Positions 39,583 to 50,933 of a DNA stretch of 64,000 nt are shown here, piece by piece. Below the pieces are notes generated by a model. That model ran no database searches. It saw only the letters and a list, made by a program, of their open reading frames with translations, and was not told where the DNA came from. Within the stretch, counting starts at the first letter, position 1; the number at the start of each line of letters is the position of its first letter. The DNA is from Ifrita kowaldi (lineage: Eukaryota > Chordata > Aves > Passeriformes > Cinclosomatidae). Location of the stretch: contig VZRS01008243.1 of NCBI GenBank assembly GCA_013398055.1, positions 62,001 through 126,000 of the forward strand, in the 5' to 3' direction. The translations under genes and the position numbers were made by a program.

Positions 39583-40791
39583 TCTTGCAGGTTGAGATAA
39601 TGGATCAATGACAGCAAGAATAATTTCTGACATATTTTTTTAGAACAATATAGATGCATTTGAAAGGCAACAAATCCAAAGAGTTACTCATATAGTTGGA
39701 GAAGCCATTATCTCCACTTAATAATATACTTCACTGAGCTTCTAAATGGTTAGAAAATTGTTGAAAATTTGCATGCCAGAAAACCTGATGTCATGAAGGA
39801 AACTCCTGCTGTCCTATTTCCCACTGAGACCAGAGGCTGAATGCATGAGTTCACATGGGAAAGTTTTCATTTGTTTTCTTTCCACTAGATCTCAGATGTC
39901 TCTGACTTGTGCTTTGATAAGAATATGAAACAAATCCAAACTGAGGGCAGTTTGTGGTTTGCCCACCACACTCTGAGATGAGTATATGAAAAGGGCAGCA
40001 TTTGTTGAAGTATAGTGACAGTGAAAGAGCCTTGCAGATTTATGTAGAATTTTGAAACACATCTGTCTCCTTCAGATGCAAAGAAAAGATTTAAAACAAG
40101 AAGCAAGACTTACATATGCAAACATAAATGATGAATCAATCATAAAGCTTGGAACAATAGATGTGCTAAATTAATTCCCACTTGATCCCAGAGATGTTCA
40201 CCCAGGCACCAATAAGGATACTTTAAATATCAGCCTTGTTAAATATTTTGGTACCCATTAACACGCAGGAAGGAAATCTACGCAGCAAGGGATGAAGGAA
40301 AGGGAAAGGCAACCTTCTCAAGTCTATAAAACTTCTGGCAAAGAGCCACAGAATCATATGACCAACACAAGAGGAGAGAGCACTTCCAGCAGAGGTTCAC
40401 AGGTAAGAAAGGTTCTCCACAGACTCCATGGTTTTCAGGGCTGACTTGAGCAACTGTTTGTGTATTCAGGTGATTTCTCCCTACCATTATTTTGGATTAC
40501 CAGAATGGATTTGATTACCATGGCCCTCTTGTGGACTACACAGTACAGCCCCAGAACAAGAACTCTGCTTGAGAGAGATTCTGCTTTTAAGATTCAACCA
40601 AAACCTTCCTATGTACCTCCTGAGAGAATTATTGAGATCTCAATAGAAAAAAAGAGTCATAATCAGTGATGAATTTTTCTACTGTGAACATTAAAAGCAA
40701 TTTTTATGTTTCCATAAATTTCCCAGGTTTCTGCAAATTTAAAATGTCAATGTGATATAAAAAGTCAAAAAATGTTTTAATCACTTAACTT
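39583..40791. other. Noncoding DNA, no gene seen
   Basis: This is unique AT-rich sequence. A 16-bp perfect palindrome centred on AGATCT lies at 40630-40645; one or two such palindromes are expected by chance in a window of this size. No gene is recognised. Confidence 0.6.
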
Positions 40792-40834
40792 AAAAAAAAA
40801 AACCCAAACAAAAAACCAAACCCCAAATAAAACC
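40792..40834. repeat. A/C low-complexity tract
   Basis: A run of 11 A residues is followed by alternating A-runs and C-runs (CCCAAACAAAAAACC). It is simple sequence of the same type as the tract at 39.5 kb. Confidence 0.7.
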
Positions 40835-42814
40835 TATCAGGATAATTTTTCACATAATTATTAGCCTCTACAGCTTTTCAGTGCATCCTCCCTGGGAAAA
40901 AAATTCTAGATTAAAACTCCTCTAAAGGTTAAGAGAGCACATGATCTCAGGGCCACAATATGAACTGTAATAATATAGCACACAGCATAATGAATTAAAG
41001 AACCTGCTGGACAGTGATATCATACCTAAGAGTGCAGAAAAAACCTGCAGAAGAGCTGCATTCTGCCAGATGATTCCATATACTTTTACTAGGGGTTATA
41101 AGTAGATCAAAATATTTCTTGTTTTTCTTAAACTGCCTATGTACTCCACTAACAGTAGGACAAAATCTGTTCTCAGTTATACCACTGGAAAACCCCTCAT
41201 TTCATGGACTTTGATGTATTGGAAATTCCACTGGCATAGTTGAGGGCAGCACTTGGCCAAATATATCTTAATTCAGAAGCAGCATCTATTACCTACAATA
41301 GCTTTTCCTAGATAATGGCTGGGAACTTCTGTTGATTTTATATAGTGGCACAAGTGTTTTCCCAAGTTGTTTCATAAGAAAAGTGATTTGAAGAAAAAAA
41401 ACCCCATTCAAATCAAATTGTCTTTTCAACTTCAACTATTCCATTTGAACAGATGCTAAGGAAGAAGTAAACTGGGATTTTTTGAAGTGGTTAAAATTAA
41501 GTTTTCTTTCCTCTTCACTCAGTCTTCCCATTCCTAGATTTTCTGTAAAGCACTTGAGCTCTAATGCTACCTAACAAGCTAAATGTTACTGTTTTATTAA
41601 TAGTAATATCATACCACCGTGCTGTGACAGTATATTTAAACCAGTTTCCTAAGCCCAAAGCATAGAATAATGGTAATTAAGAAACAAGTTTATGCACTAT
41701 TGTTAGCTCTCAGTCTGAAGATTTATTACAGCACTGCACCATTTAAATGCCTGCTGTCATCCTGAAACACATCATCAAAGTAGGTCAGGCATGTCTAGTT
41801 CTGAGATGGACATATTTCAGAATGTAAATTTCCTTCAGTTAATACAGTTAAGGAACTTGTGGGCAGGGCAAAAAGAAAAGCTTATATACAACCGTGATAC
41901 TTTGTTCCACCAAAAAAAAAAAAAAGTGGCAATAAACCTTTTTGAGGGTTTTTTTTCCATAAAAGCAGGGAGAAAATGTTGACATCCATCAAAATCCTTT
42001 GAATTTATTCTGGGATTTTAAAAAGAACCTGATCTTCTTAAATGCTCACATCCTACTCAGGCAGTTTCAAAATCCTTCCCTCATGCACAGAGAAGCTGAC
42101 AGATTGACAATGTAATGACTTGAATCTTTTATTCCCCAAACAAGAACACCACAGGCAAGGGACAAGGCCAAGACGTTTCACTCTTTCTTTTTTGTGCCTC
42201 AACCCTCACCTGGAGGGAGCACTCAGTAGTTGAAAGGACATTTTATCTTGCAAACCAGTGTGATTTTCAATCTTTTTATTAGCAAGAAAGAGAGTGAACA
42301 TACAGAATTTTCTACAGTTTCTAAAAATATTGGTTTGTAGTGATCCTGAGCAGAAGACCATTGTATATAGAAGAGTTAGTGAGCCACGAAACACTTTACC
42401 TGGGTAGGACGAGGCCTGTGCCGTGCACTGTTGTGCTGTGCTACATGAAGATTTTAGCCTCCAGGTCAGTGTGTGCTGGACAAATCTCTTGCCTGCAGCG
42501 TAACCCCAGCCTGCTCATTATAGAGGAGGATCCTGCAGGCAGCTCCCCTTTGGTTCCAGCAATTACACCCCCTGCATCACCTTGCCTTTATCTAAACTGG
42601 CAGCAAAAAGTTGTCATGCAAACATCCTCTCTGTTTGACTTTAAAAATGATGGATAGAACTATTTTCCAGTAAGAGAATCAAATAATAGCTCAAATGACC
42701 AAAACGGGGTAACTCTTTCTGCAGACAGCACCTGCATGATGTGCTGCAGGCTGGTGGGAGGCACATTTGGTGCTGCACAGCTCAGGGCTCCCAGCATCTG
42801 AAGGGACATAAATT
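40835..42814. other. Noncoding DNA, no gene seen
   Basis: This is AT-rich DNA with a 14-base A-run at 41912-41925. A moderately GC-richer part at 42340-42600 carries a 105-codon frame that starts at GTG and is not recognisable. No transposon is identified before the CR1 element. Confidence 0.55.
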
Positions 42815-43193
42815 TAAAAGAAAGGCAATAAAGCTGGTGAAAGGACAAGATTTATGAGAAGTGTCTGAAGGGACAACTACCTGAAAGGAGGTTGTAGTGA
42901 GGTGGGGGTTGGATTTCTCTCCCAAGTAACAACTGACAGGATGAGAAGAAATGACCAAGTTGCACCAGGGGAGGCTTAGATTGGATATTAGGAAAAAATT
43001 CTTCACTGAAAGAGTGGTCAAGCATTAGAACAGGCTGTCCAGGGAAGTGGTGGAATTATCATCCCTGGAAGTGTTCAAAAAAAGTCCAGACGTGCTGCTC
43101 AGGGATGTGGTTTAGTGATGAAATGTTAGGTTAACAGCTGGAATCAATGATCTCTGAGGTCTTTTCCAACCAAAAGGATTCTGTGGTTCTATT
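42815..43193 (+). mobile_element. CR1 LINE 3' end (first copy at the N)
   Basis: The sequence follows the conserved 3' part of avian CR1 retrotransposons. It reads ACTACCTGAAAGGAGG, then TTAGATTGGATATTAGG, then CAGGCTGTCCAGGGAAG, then GAGGTCTTTTCCAACC, and ends in the ATTCTGTGGTTCTAT-type octamer repeat. It is strongly 5'-truncated and carries no reverse transcriptase frame. An internal deletion near 42870 removes part of the usual segment between the GGTGAAAGGAC and GACAACTACC words. Part of it (42943 onward) is duplicated after the N at 43272. The subfamily is not determined, and the left boundary is approximate. Confidence 0.9.
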
Positions 43194-43271
43194 ATTATCT
43201 ATACTATTTTCTCTGTCATCATGTTATCTCTAACAAATAGTATTTTGAATGATACTTGAATGATACAGATT
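42943..43271 (+). repeat. First copy of ~329-bp direct duplication
   Basis: This segment, which is the CR1 3' end plus about 78 bp of non-CR1 flank, is repeated almost identically at 43273-43600. I see only three differences: one missing A near the start, one A/G change and one G/T change. It ends exactly one base before an N. Confidence 0.92.
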
Positions 43272-43272
43272 N
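43272..43272. other. Single ambiguous base N (contig join)
   Basis: This is the only N in the window. It separates the two copies of the direct duplication exactly, as expected where two overlapping contig ends were placed next to each other without being merged. Confidence 0.85.
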
Positions 43273-43600
43273 GAGAAGAAATGACCAAGTTGCACCGGGG
43301 AGGCTTAGATTGGGTATTAGGAAAAAATTCTTCACTGAAAGAGTGGTCAAGCATTAGAACAGGCTGTCCAGGGAAGTGGTGGAATTATCATCCCTGGAAG
43401 TGTTCAAAAAAAGTCCAGACGTGCTGCTCAGGGATGTGGTTTAGTGATGAAATGTTAGGTTAACAGCTGGAATCAATGATCTCTGAGGTCTTTTCCAACC
43501 AAAAGGATTCTGTGGTTCTATTATTATCTATACTATTTTCTCTTTCATCATGTTATCTCTAACAAATAGTATTTTGAATGATACTTGAATGATACAGATT
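43273..43600 (+). repeat. Second copy of the duplication, with CR1 3' end
   Basis: This segment of 328 bp begins in the middle of the CR1 element and repeats its 3' end (to about 43523) and the unique flank after it. The shared flank shows that this is not a second CR1 insertion. The open frame spanning the N (43260-43463) is an artefact of the join. The unduplicated sequence continues from 43601. Confidence 0.92.
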
Positions 43601-46394
43601 TTATAGAGTCTGATTTCCTTTCTTATTTGACATCATAACTGACTAGCACCTCCTGGTGCAAAACACTGTTCTTTTGAGGTGTGAGATTTAAAGACATTTC
43701 TCAGCCTTTATTTCCAGTTTCAGGTAGGAGTTCTACTTTTCTCACTCAACATATATTGCTGTAGAACAAGTATGAAATTAGTGTGTAGGGGAAAAGATGA
43801 ATCTCTAATTAATGGAGCTTTAATTAATTAAGCTAAGCTAATTAATCTGCAGTTTTGCTTTGACTTTTCTGCAACACCACATCTTCTAAGCTTGTCTTAG
43901 ATATATAATTCTTACAAAGCAGTGGTGCAAGTAATACAAGAATACAGTGGTGCAAGAAGACAGCTTGATAGAATGAGAATGGAAGAAATAGATAAGAAAT
44001 GTGCAACACCAAAATTGGCTACAGGTGAAGTTCTGCCTCGAGGTTTTTCACTGGAACCTGTATCCAAATAGACAAAAATGATACATTATCACCTGAGGCA
44101 GAATCAAAAGAATATTGCAAGTATTTTTAAGCCACTAGTTTAAAATAGGTGCTTTGAAAGACTACAAGGACAGCTCAATCACCCCTCACTATAAAAAGTC
44201 CAAAGAAACTTTTCTTATTTATTTCAAGAACATTGTACAGAGACAGATGAAAGTTTATAGTATAACACCTAAAAGAGAAACAGGCTATGTATCAACACTT
44301 CCAATAGAATCCAAACAGGAAAAATAAGAGATCTCTGCTGAGAAAAACAGAAAATAAACAAACAGGCAAATATAGCTGCCAAGGTCTTCTGGGACTATAC
44401 CAATATTACTCATCTGGGGAGTAATGACTCCTCCTGCCCCAAAGTAGAACTATTCACATACAAAATACTAGGAACAGGGAATCTTAAAAAGATACCTAAA
44501 CAGAGCACTTGACCACAAAGCTGTAACTAAGGATGAGACCAGGTCCACAAAAACATCCTGCCCTGAGACACAGACTTAATGGCCAAGTCTCTCTCTTTAC
44601 TATTTTCCCCAATACTTTGGTTTGGCCAGTTAAATTGTAAGATACCTTTAGGGAGAAAAAACACACCCAAAACACTCTGCCATTTCCAATATTTGCTCCA
44701 TATTTTACATCTTTATTTTTAGCCAGCTACTACTGTGGTCTGACAGGAATAGTCTCAGCATAAAAGAAATGAAAAATGTAAAAACAGAAGCAAGTACAAA
44801 TGATTTTATGAAAAATCAGCATTTTTTGAGGAACTTCAAGAAAGGGTGATAGAACACCTTTCCAGGGTCTAGGCTGCAATGCAACAGTGGTTTTCCCAGA
44901 TCCTGAGGAAAGCCAAGCTTACAGTTTGTGCTTAACAATGCAGTAAAAAAGGCCAAATGTGGGAGAACGTGCAACTCAAAATGAAACTGAGGTGAATAAG
45001 TCAGTTTTGCTGACTCTTAACCAAGACAGACAAGAAGAAACATGACAAAGAATCCAAAATGTTATGTGAAATTTTTCTCAAAGTCAGAGCAGAGAGAAAA
45101 CAGTCTCTGCACTATAAGAAAAGTAAGAGAAGAAAGAGTATTTGGGGAAAAAGATAAGACTGACAGTGTATATTATTACTTTGCAGTGTTCAAAAACACC
45201 TGTCAAGTTTGAAAAATCTGGAAGGAAAATTGCTATAGTGGGAAAAATTCTTCATGGGGAATGATGGGCATTATTACCTTGAAGGCAGTTATCAGTCTTA
45301 AAGAAAAGCAAATATTGAATTGAAGCTGGCAACAAGAATACAAGGCCACAAGTTGCCAGAATAGGGCTACCTAAACTGAAAGAGAAGTAGGACTGAACTA
45401 AGGTAAAAGACTTATCTTTTCCAACATGAACAGAGCATATGCACATGTGAAAGATGAAAATAGACATCTGTTGAAATTATACCTGGGAAAAGTGCCTGTC
45501 TGAAGGGTATTCAGCATGACCATCAGCTTTCTTTCATTGGAACTGTGCAAAAATTTTGTAATTGAGAGAGTCAAAGAAAAATCTTACATGGGAAAGGGAG
45601 CACTTAGTTGAGTGGATAATGTTCAGAATGTGTATAGCTATAGTCACACCTCAGGAAATGTCTCACTTGCCCTAGAAATATGGCTGGAAAAGCTCAAAGC
45701 AAGAAATGAAAACTAACAGAAGGTAAACACTCATGATATAGAAATAAAAGGAAAAAAAAAAAGACCAGAAATTCTCATGTCTGTATTGACATAAAGAAGT
45801 ACTGTTCTTGTATATAAAGTGAATATTTTCCACTACCTACAAGAGGGGAAAATTCCAGAAGAATTGCTTGATACTAAATATTTTCCTATACCTCTTACAT
45901 CTGCAGTAGTCTGGCATGTGTCTCTAAAAACACATAGCACACATATACACGGTGCATATTCAACACTCCCTTTCCAGTATGCTCTTTCTGAAACTGCCAT
46001 TTGGTTTAGGTCCATCAATAAGTCTGTTTTAGCACAAAACACACATATTTTTCGAGGGCTAGGGTATACGAAAGTCTGTATAGTTGACATTTTGACATGA
46101 AGTTGGAGTAAAGGGGGGAAAGTATGTGACAGGAGGCTTCAGTTTCAGAAAGAACTCAAGCTGTCAGTTTACACCTTTCTTAAACAAAAATACATATTTA
46201 TTCTATGTAAGTAACAGTTCCAAGAACAATTATCACAGCAAGAGGACTGGTAAACAATAAATAAGATTAAGGCTATTACAAGTATCACCTGCTCAAAAGG
46301 CAATAAGATGAACAAAGATTTCCCAAGTATTGTGAATCATGTAAGGAAAACTACATTTCATCTAGGAATGTCAATCCACAGAAAGAGCTACTAC
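43601..46394. other. AT-rich noncoding DNA, no gene seen
   Basis: This is unique-looking DNA. Four TAATTA homeodomain-type cores cluster at 43806-43844. An 11-base A-run lies at 45752-45762. Opposing frames are open at 45819-46100 on both strands, and neither is recognisable. No gene or repeat family is seen. Confidence 0.6.
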
Positions 46395-46464
46395 TATGTC
46401 ACAATGACATAAAATAAAAATTTTAAATTACCTTTTCGAGAAATTTAGGTAATTAAATTTAAAA
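46395..46464. repeat. Two adjacent inverted repeats
   Basis: TATGTCA-CAA-TGACATA (46395-46411) is a perfect 7-bp inverted repeat. Shortly after, 46421-46464 forms an imperfect hairpin: TTTTAAAT and TACCT on the left pair with AGGTA and ATTTAAAA on the right, with an inner TTTC-GA-GAAA stem and a five-base bulge. The sequences are AT-rich, so chance is possible. The function is unknown. Confidence 0.5.
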
Positions 46465-46878
46465 GTTCCAGTCTTGAAGCACTAAAAGTATTCTGCAAAT
46501 CAACTTGTTCCCAGTGGCTTCTAAAATCACTGCCATAGTTCCCCTACTGTAGTATGATCCAATCACTTCACATACACCAACAGAGCTGAACATCAGCATT
46601 CCCAAATAGACATGAGAGGAGGCCACCAACTTTTATTCCGTACATGTAAGAAATCTAAACTGCACGTGGGAAGAGCTTCTAGACATATAAATACTAGTCC
46701 TTTTCGCTCCCATGCAGGGAAATTATAAAACAAGGTACATAAAATAACAGCCTATTAAAACCTTTGTACTCTTGTCTGTAGTTAATAATGTTAAATAATG
46801 GAAAAGTGCCACCAAGGCATGGGTGGTTACCTGCTGACATTCTGCTCAGGACAAAGCAGGGAATGAGAACAGTAGATG
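46465..46878. other. Noncoding DNA, no gene seen
   Basis: This is AT-rich unique sequence between the inverted repeats, with nothing recognised. Confidence 0.6.
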
Positions 46879-46901
46879 TTTATCAATAACTTATTGATAA
46901 A
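46879..46901. repeat. Perfect 11-bp inverted repeat
   Basis: TTTATCAATAA, one C, then TTATTGATAAA form a perfect 23-bp inverted repeat. Each arm carries an ATCAATAA core, similar to ONECUT/CUT-homeodomain binding sites. It could be a paired binding site, or chance in AT-rich DNA. Confidence 0.6.
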
Positions 46902-49900
46902 GGTATATTTAAAATTTTACATTGCAAAAATGTGGGTCATTAAATGTTCAAATCATTACACTTAAATGGAAAAAAAAGTAGGTCACACCCAATTTTAGGA
47001 GCAAAAACTCAAAAAAGTTCTGTTTTGCTGAGGTTCCCATTACTTGACAGTGAGATAATTGAGTACATAACTGATGCAAGAAAATGCCACCTCTTGTTTC
47101 TTTCCATGTTTTAATGACACTTCCAATCCTAAACATTTGCTGTTAACAACAAAGCATTGATCTTATATCTAAAATCTGCCATTTTCTTAATAAATGGCAG
47201 TCCGATTGGCAGTCAGGAAAAAATGAAGACTGCTGACAAAACTTCCTTTACAATTTTACTTCTCCAATTAATTAAGCTATCAGAAGCTCTCCCTACTTTA
47301 TAAATATAGTACAAATTGTATTAAAAATCAAGTTCAGATTTGCTGTTGCCCTCTAAAATACACTGCAATTGTGCACTGAAGATGTTACCTTTCTGAGTTT
47401 CTTGCCAAGGGTTTCAGTGGGAAGTTCCAGGCTGGTCATGGTCCAGCCTGTGTTAGAACCTGAGCAACAATGAATTCCAGTTTAGGAGATTTTAATTTGA
47501 ACTCTAGATCCACTCACATTCTTCTTTAAAGCTGATGAAACTAAAGAACCCTCTAAACATTTCGTTAATATGACCTTATACATTTTATTTTACATAATAC
47601 ATTTTTATGTTTGTTTAAGATTCCAGAGTTGTTTTTTTCCTTACACAGATACATCACAGCCTTCTTTCTGAGTCTGACTTTTAAAACAAAGCCCTACACA
47701 AAGATAAAGGAACATGTAGAGCTTCCTATAAGTAAGCCAGTAAGACTGTTTCCACAGATGCCTTTCCTTCCCATGGAAATACTCTGATCCAAATAGACAA
47801 GCATCAGTTTTCCAGACAGAGAAAACTGGATCACCCAGCATCTCATTCAACCACTGAAGGAAAGAGATTATGGGTAGGAACAGCCTGGGACATAGCCACA
47901 TGTTCAAAGGAGGAGCACAGATGCTTCCAGTAGCAGTCAAAGAAATTCCAAAGTGAGAGGAAAATAGGGAGTTTAAATTGATATAGCTTAAATTCTCAAT
48001 GGATCACTATGGTCATAGTATAACCTTTTCAACACTGCAGGTTGCAGAAACTGCTGCAATCACCTTATCTCTGAATTTACAATGTCCGTATTCACGGCAA
48101 CATCTTATCTACCATCTCCCTCACACACACGCTTAAAAAAAGCACACAACCCCCTTCACAGTTGTCCTCTGCTAAATTCTTGATTTGGCAGCATAAACTG
48201 CAGTTATCCAAACCAAGAGACTTTTTTGGGGAATTGCAGCAGTTAAACAACTTTAAAAGCATTTCCTGACTTCCTTTCCTCTCCTTGACTTTCATCTAAT
48301 TAACTGCTAGAGCTAGTTTTCTATTTAACTTCAGAGGAACTTAACAGATATGAGCAATGAAAAGATGATTAATAGTCCTTAGCGTGACTCTTCCAGAGCT
48401 ATTATAAACATTTACGTCTGGATTTGTAATGATCACTCACTGCTAAGACTTGAGGGAAAAAATGGATCAATTTTTCTGTTACACTTAAATAATGAGAATC
48501 CACAAATAATTATTTCCAGATTTCTCCAGAAACAATAGTAATGAAGAGCCTACTGTGTTTGATATTGAAGATGTTTACATTTTCCCAGTATACTGAGGGG
48601 TAAGGGGTACCATGCAACTAAAGAAAAAAAAGAAAAAGCCAGAAAGAACAAGTGAGAGATGGAGAATGAGACAGAGACTTTCAATTTTAACATTTTAGAA
48701 GTGTACATGTTCTTTGGCATGCAAATAACTTCTCTGAGGAGATTAGGTTAGTCACTGGGTTTTTCCCTGGAATGCGTTCTTTGTAGCAAACACAAAACAC
48801 TTCACCCTTAACAAAAATGACCCAGAATATCCATGAAAATTTAATATACTATTGGCATAAATCTCAAGTGAGCACCCTGCTAGGAACTACTGATTAGATA
48901 TAATGTAGGAAAACAAGTACTTTGAGCAGTTTCTGCCAATGCATTTCTTACACAACTTAATGTGCAAACATTGCTGGCCCATTACTGCTAAGAAATGAGG
49001 AATTTTAAGGACTATTAAACACTCTGCAAATAGATCAGCTGAAAGTTATTCAGCACAGGTGTTCTTATAATTAGGTAACACTGGAAAAATGCAATGTTCA
49101 ATGGTCCTTGTACTTTGCCCTTTTTCCTGTGTAGGGACGAATATTACCATTCATAATTAACCAAAATCTCTGTTCCAATAGAAATAAACATTGAGTGTAA
49201 AAGAGTTAGACTTTATTTTTATAAAATTTAAAACTAGTATTTTTTTATTATCAACTGTGTATTATTTAATTCATACTTAAATTTACTAACTTTTACTGGA
49301 GACAAAAGTGCTAAGATACTGGAAAAAGCCTGCTGGGGTTTTTCCTCATTTCATCTAACCAGAATGGATCCAGGAAGCACAGAAAACATTACTGATTCAT
49401 ATTTGCTAGTATAACCCTGTTATTCCAAAGGACTCAAGTTAGTCCCTGGAATATTCAAAGGGTTGTTAGATCCCTTAAAAAAAAAAAGAAAAATTAATCA
49501 CACAGTGATTCCATGCAGAAAAACCTAGAATTTGTACTTTTTGAGTCTTGACAGTAGTCATAAGGTCTAACAAAAATTTCAGGCCTGAAATGTTGGTGAA
49601 TATTCAGTGAACCTGCTTCCAGCCAGCTAAAGTTTCAGTGGATTTACAAACATATATTTTTTTGTTCAAGTAAATTTATGCGCTACAGTTATTTACTTAT
49701 TAAACTGCTACCTAGACAGAGACAGAACAATTTCTTTCTCAAACAGTTTATAATGCATGTGTTTATATTCTGGTAATGGGATTGCTAGTACTTTTATTTA
49801 ATCAAGGGAGTAGCTACATTTTGGAAATTATTACAGAACTGTGAGGTTAAAGTACTTAGCCCTGCAGAGGTACAGCTATCCTGAAAAAATATACATGCAG

Positions 49901-50835
49901 AAGATAACATGTTCAAATGAATTCCACATGAAAGAAGATAAAAGGCTTTCATGCTTTGTTTTGAAATTTGGTAGGAGAGATTGAGGAGAGGAATTTCAGG
50001 GGTGGGGCTGGTGTGTGAATACACATTACACACCTTTGATAGCTGTTAATGGATATTATCTGTAGCTGAAACATGTTAGTAAGAAAAAGCGTTTTTCTCA
50101 GCATGTGTTTGATATTCTGCAATTCAAAAGTACATTTAAAGATATTGGAAGTGGTCAAACAAAATAAGAAAAAGTGAGCATAAGCAGAAAGAAGCCTACT
50201 CAGTAATTATACACTTGTATGTTTCTACATTCAAGATTAAATCAGGAGTCTGGAGATCTCAGTTGAACTCCATTGCAAAGGTATTGGACTGTCTCTTCAC
50301 TTCAACACCTGTTAGTTTAAAGTCACTGAGCACTAGCTTCAGAGTAAGGCTATGAGAAAGCATCCTTGCAGGCACATGAGTAAGACATAAACATGTATGT
50401 AAGTTAATGCGGAATATAACATATTAATATATACTGCAGCATATTTAATCACATCTATTCTATTGGGGTTTTCCAGAGACCTGATACACAAGAAACACTG
50501 CAATACTTTGAGATATGCTTCAAGATATGCTGCTTGATACTTCCTCTCAAAGTTCTATGCTGCAAGAAATATGATGAATTGTCCTGCTATCCAAGGACAC
50601 ATTAAAGGAGGTCCAATAGCCCCTCCTGACTTTGAGCTCAGCACTGTTGCCAAGGAATCTTTGAGGATATGCCTATCCCAATGTAGACATTGGAGAGGAT
50701 AAAACTAAGAGGAATAAAACCTTGATGTTATAATAGCATATATAAATTATATATAGAGAGAGTTTTACCTACATTTATAATTTAAACACTTAAGTTTCCT
50801 GAGTGGTTATTCTGTATTGGGGATTATAGATAGGG
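46902..50835. other. AT-rich noncoding DNA, no gene seen
   Basis: This is unique-looking DNA. A 99-codon minus-strand frame at 47641-47940 starts at TTG and is not recognisable. No transposon or RNA gene is identified. Confidence 0.65.
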
Positions 50836-50933
50836 CTTTTTGTTGGTTTGATTTGGTTTGGTTTAGTTTGTTTGTTTGTGGTGTTTTCAGGGGGTTTTTG
50901 TTGCTTGTTTGTGGCTTTGTTTGGCTTCTTTTT
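50836..50933. repeat. T/G low-complexity tract (TTTG-rich)
   Basis: About 100 bp consist almost only of T and G, with repeated TTTGG and TTTG units. The minus-strand translation (a polar K/N/T/P-rich peptide) is a product of this simple repeat and not a gene. Confidence 0.8.

Noticed and set aside
40340..40365. Possible minus-strand CR1 end (CCACAGAATCAT)
   Set aside because: Only about a dozen bases resemble the CR1 terminal repeat, and the following sequence does not continue the element.
40630..40645. 16-bp perfect palindrome (TATTGAGATCTCAATA)
   Set aside because: One or two perfect palindromes of this length are expected by chance in an AT-rich window of this size, and nothing nearby supports a function.
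43260..43463. Open frame that spans the N
   Set aside because: It includes an ambiguous codon at the contig join and reads through CR1 noncoding sequence, so it is an artefact.
45819..46100. Opposing open frames on both strands
   Set aside because: Both strands are open over the same bases, the plus frame starts at GTG, and neither translation is recognisable.
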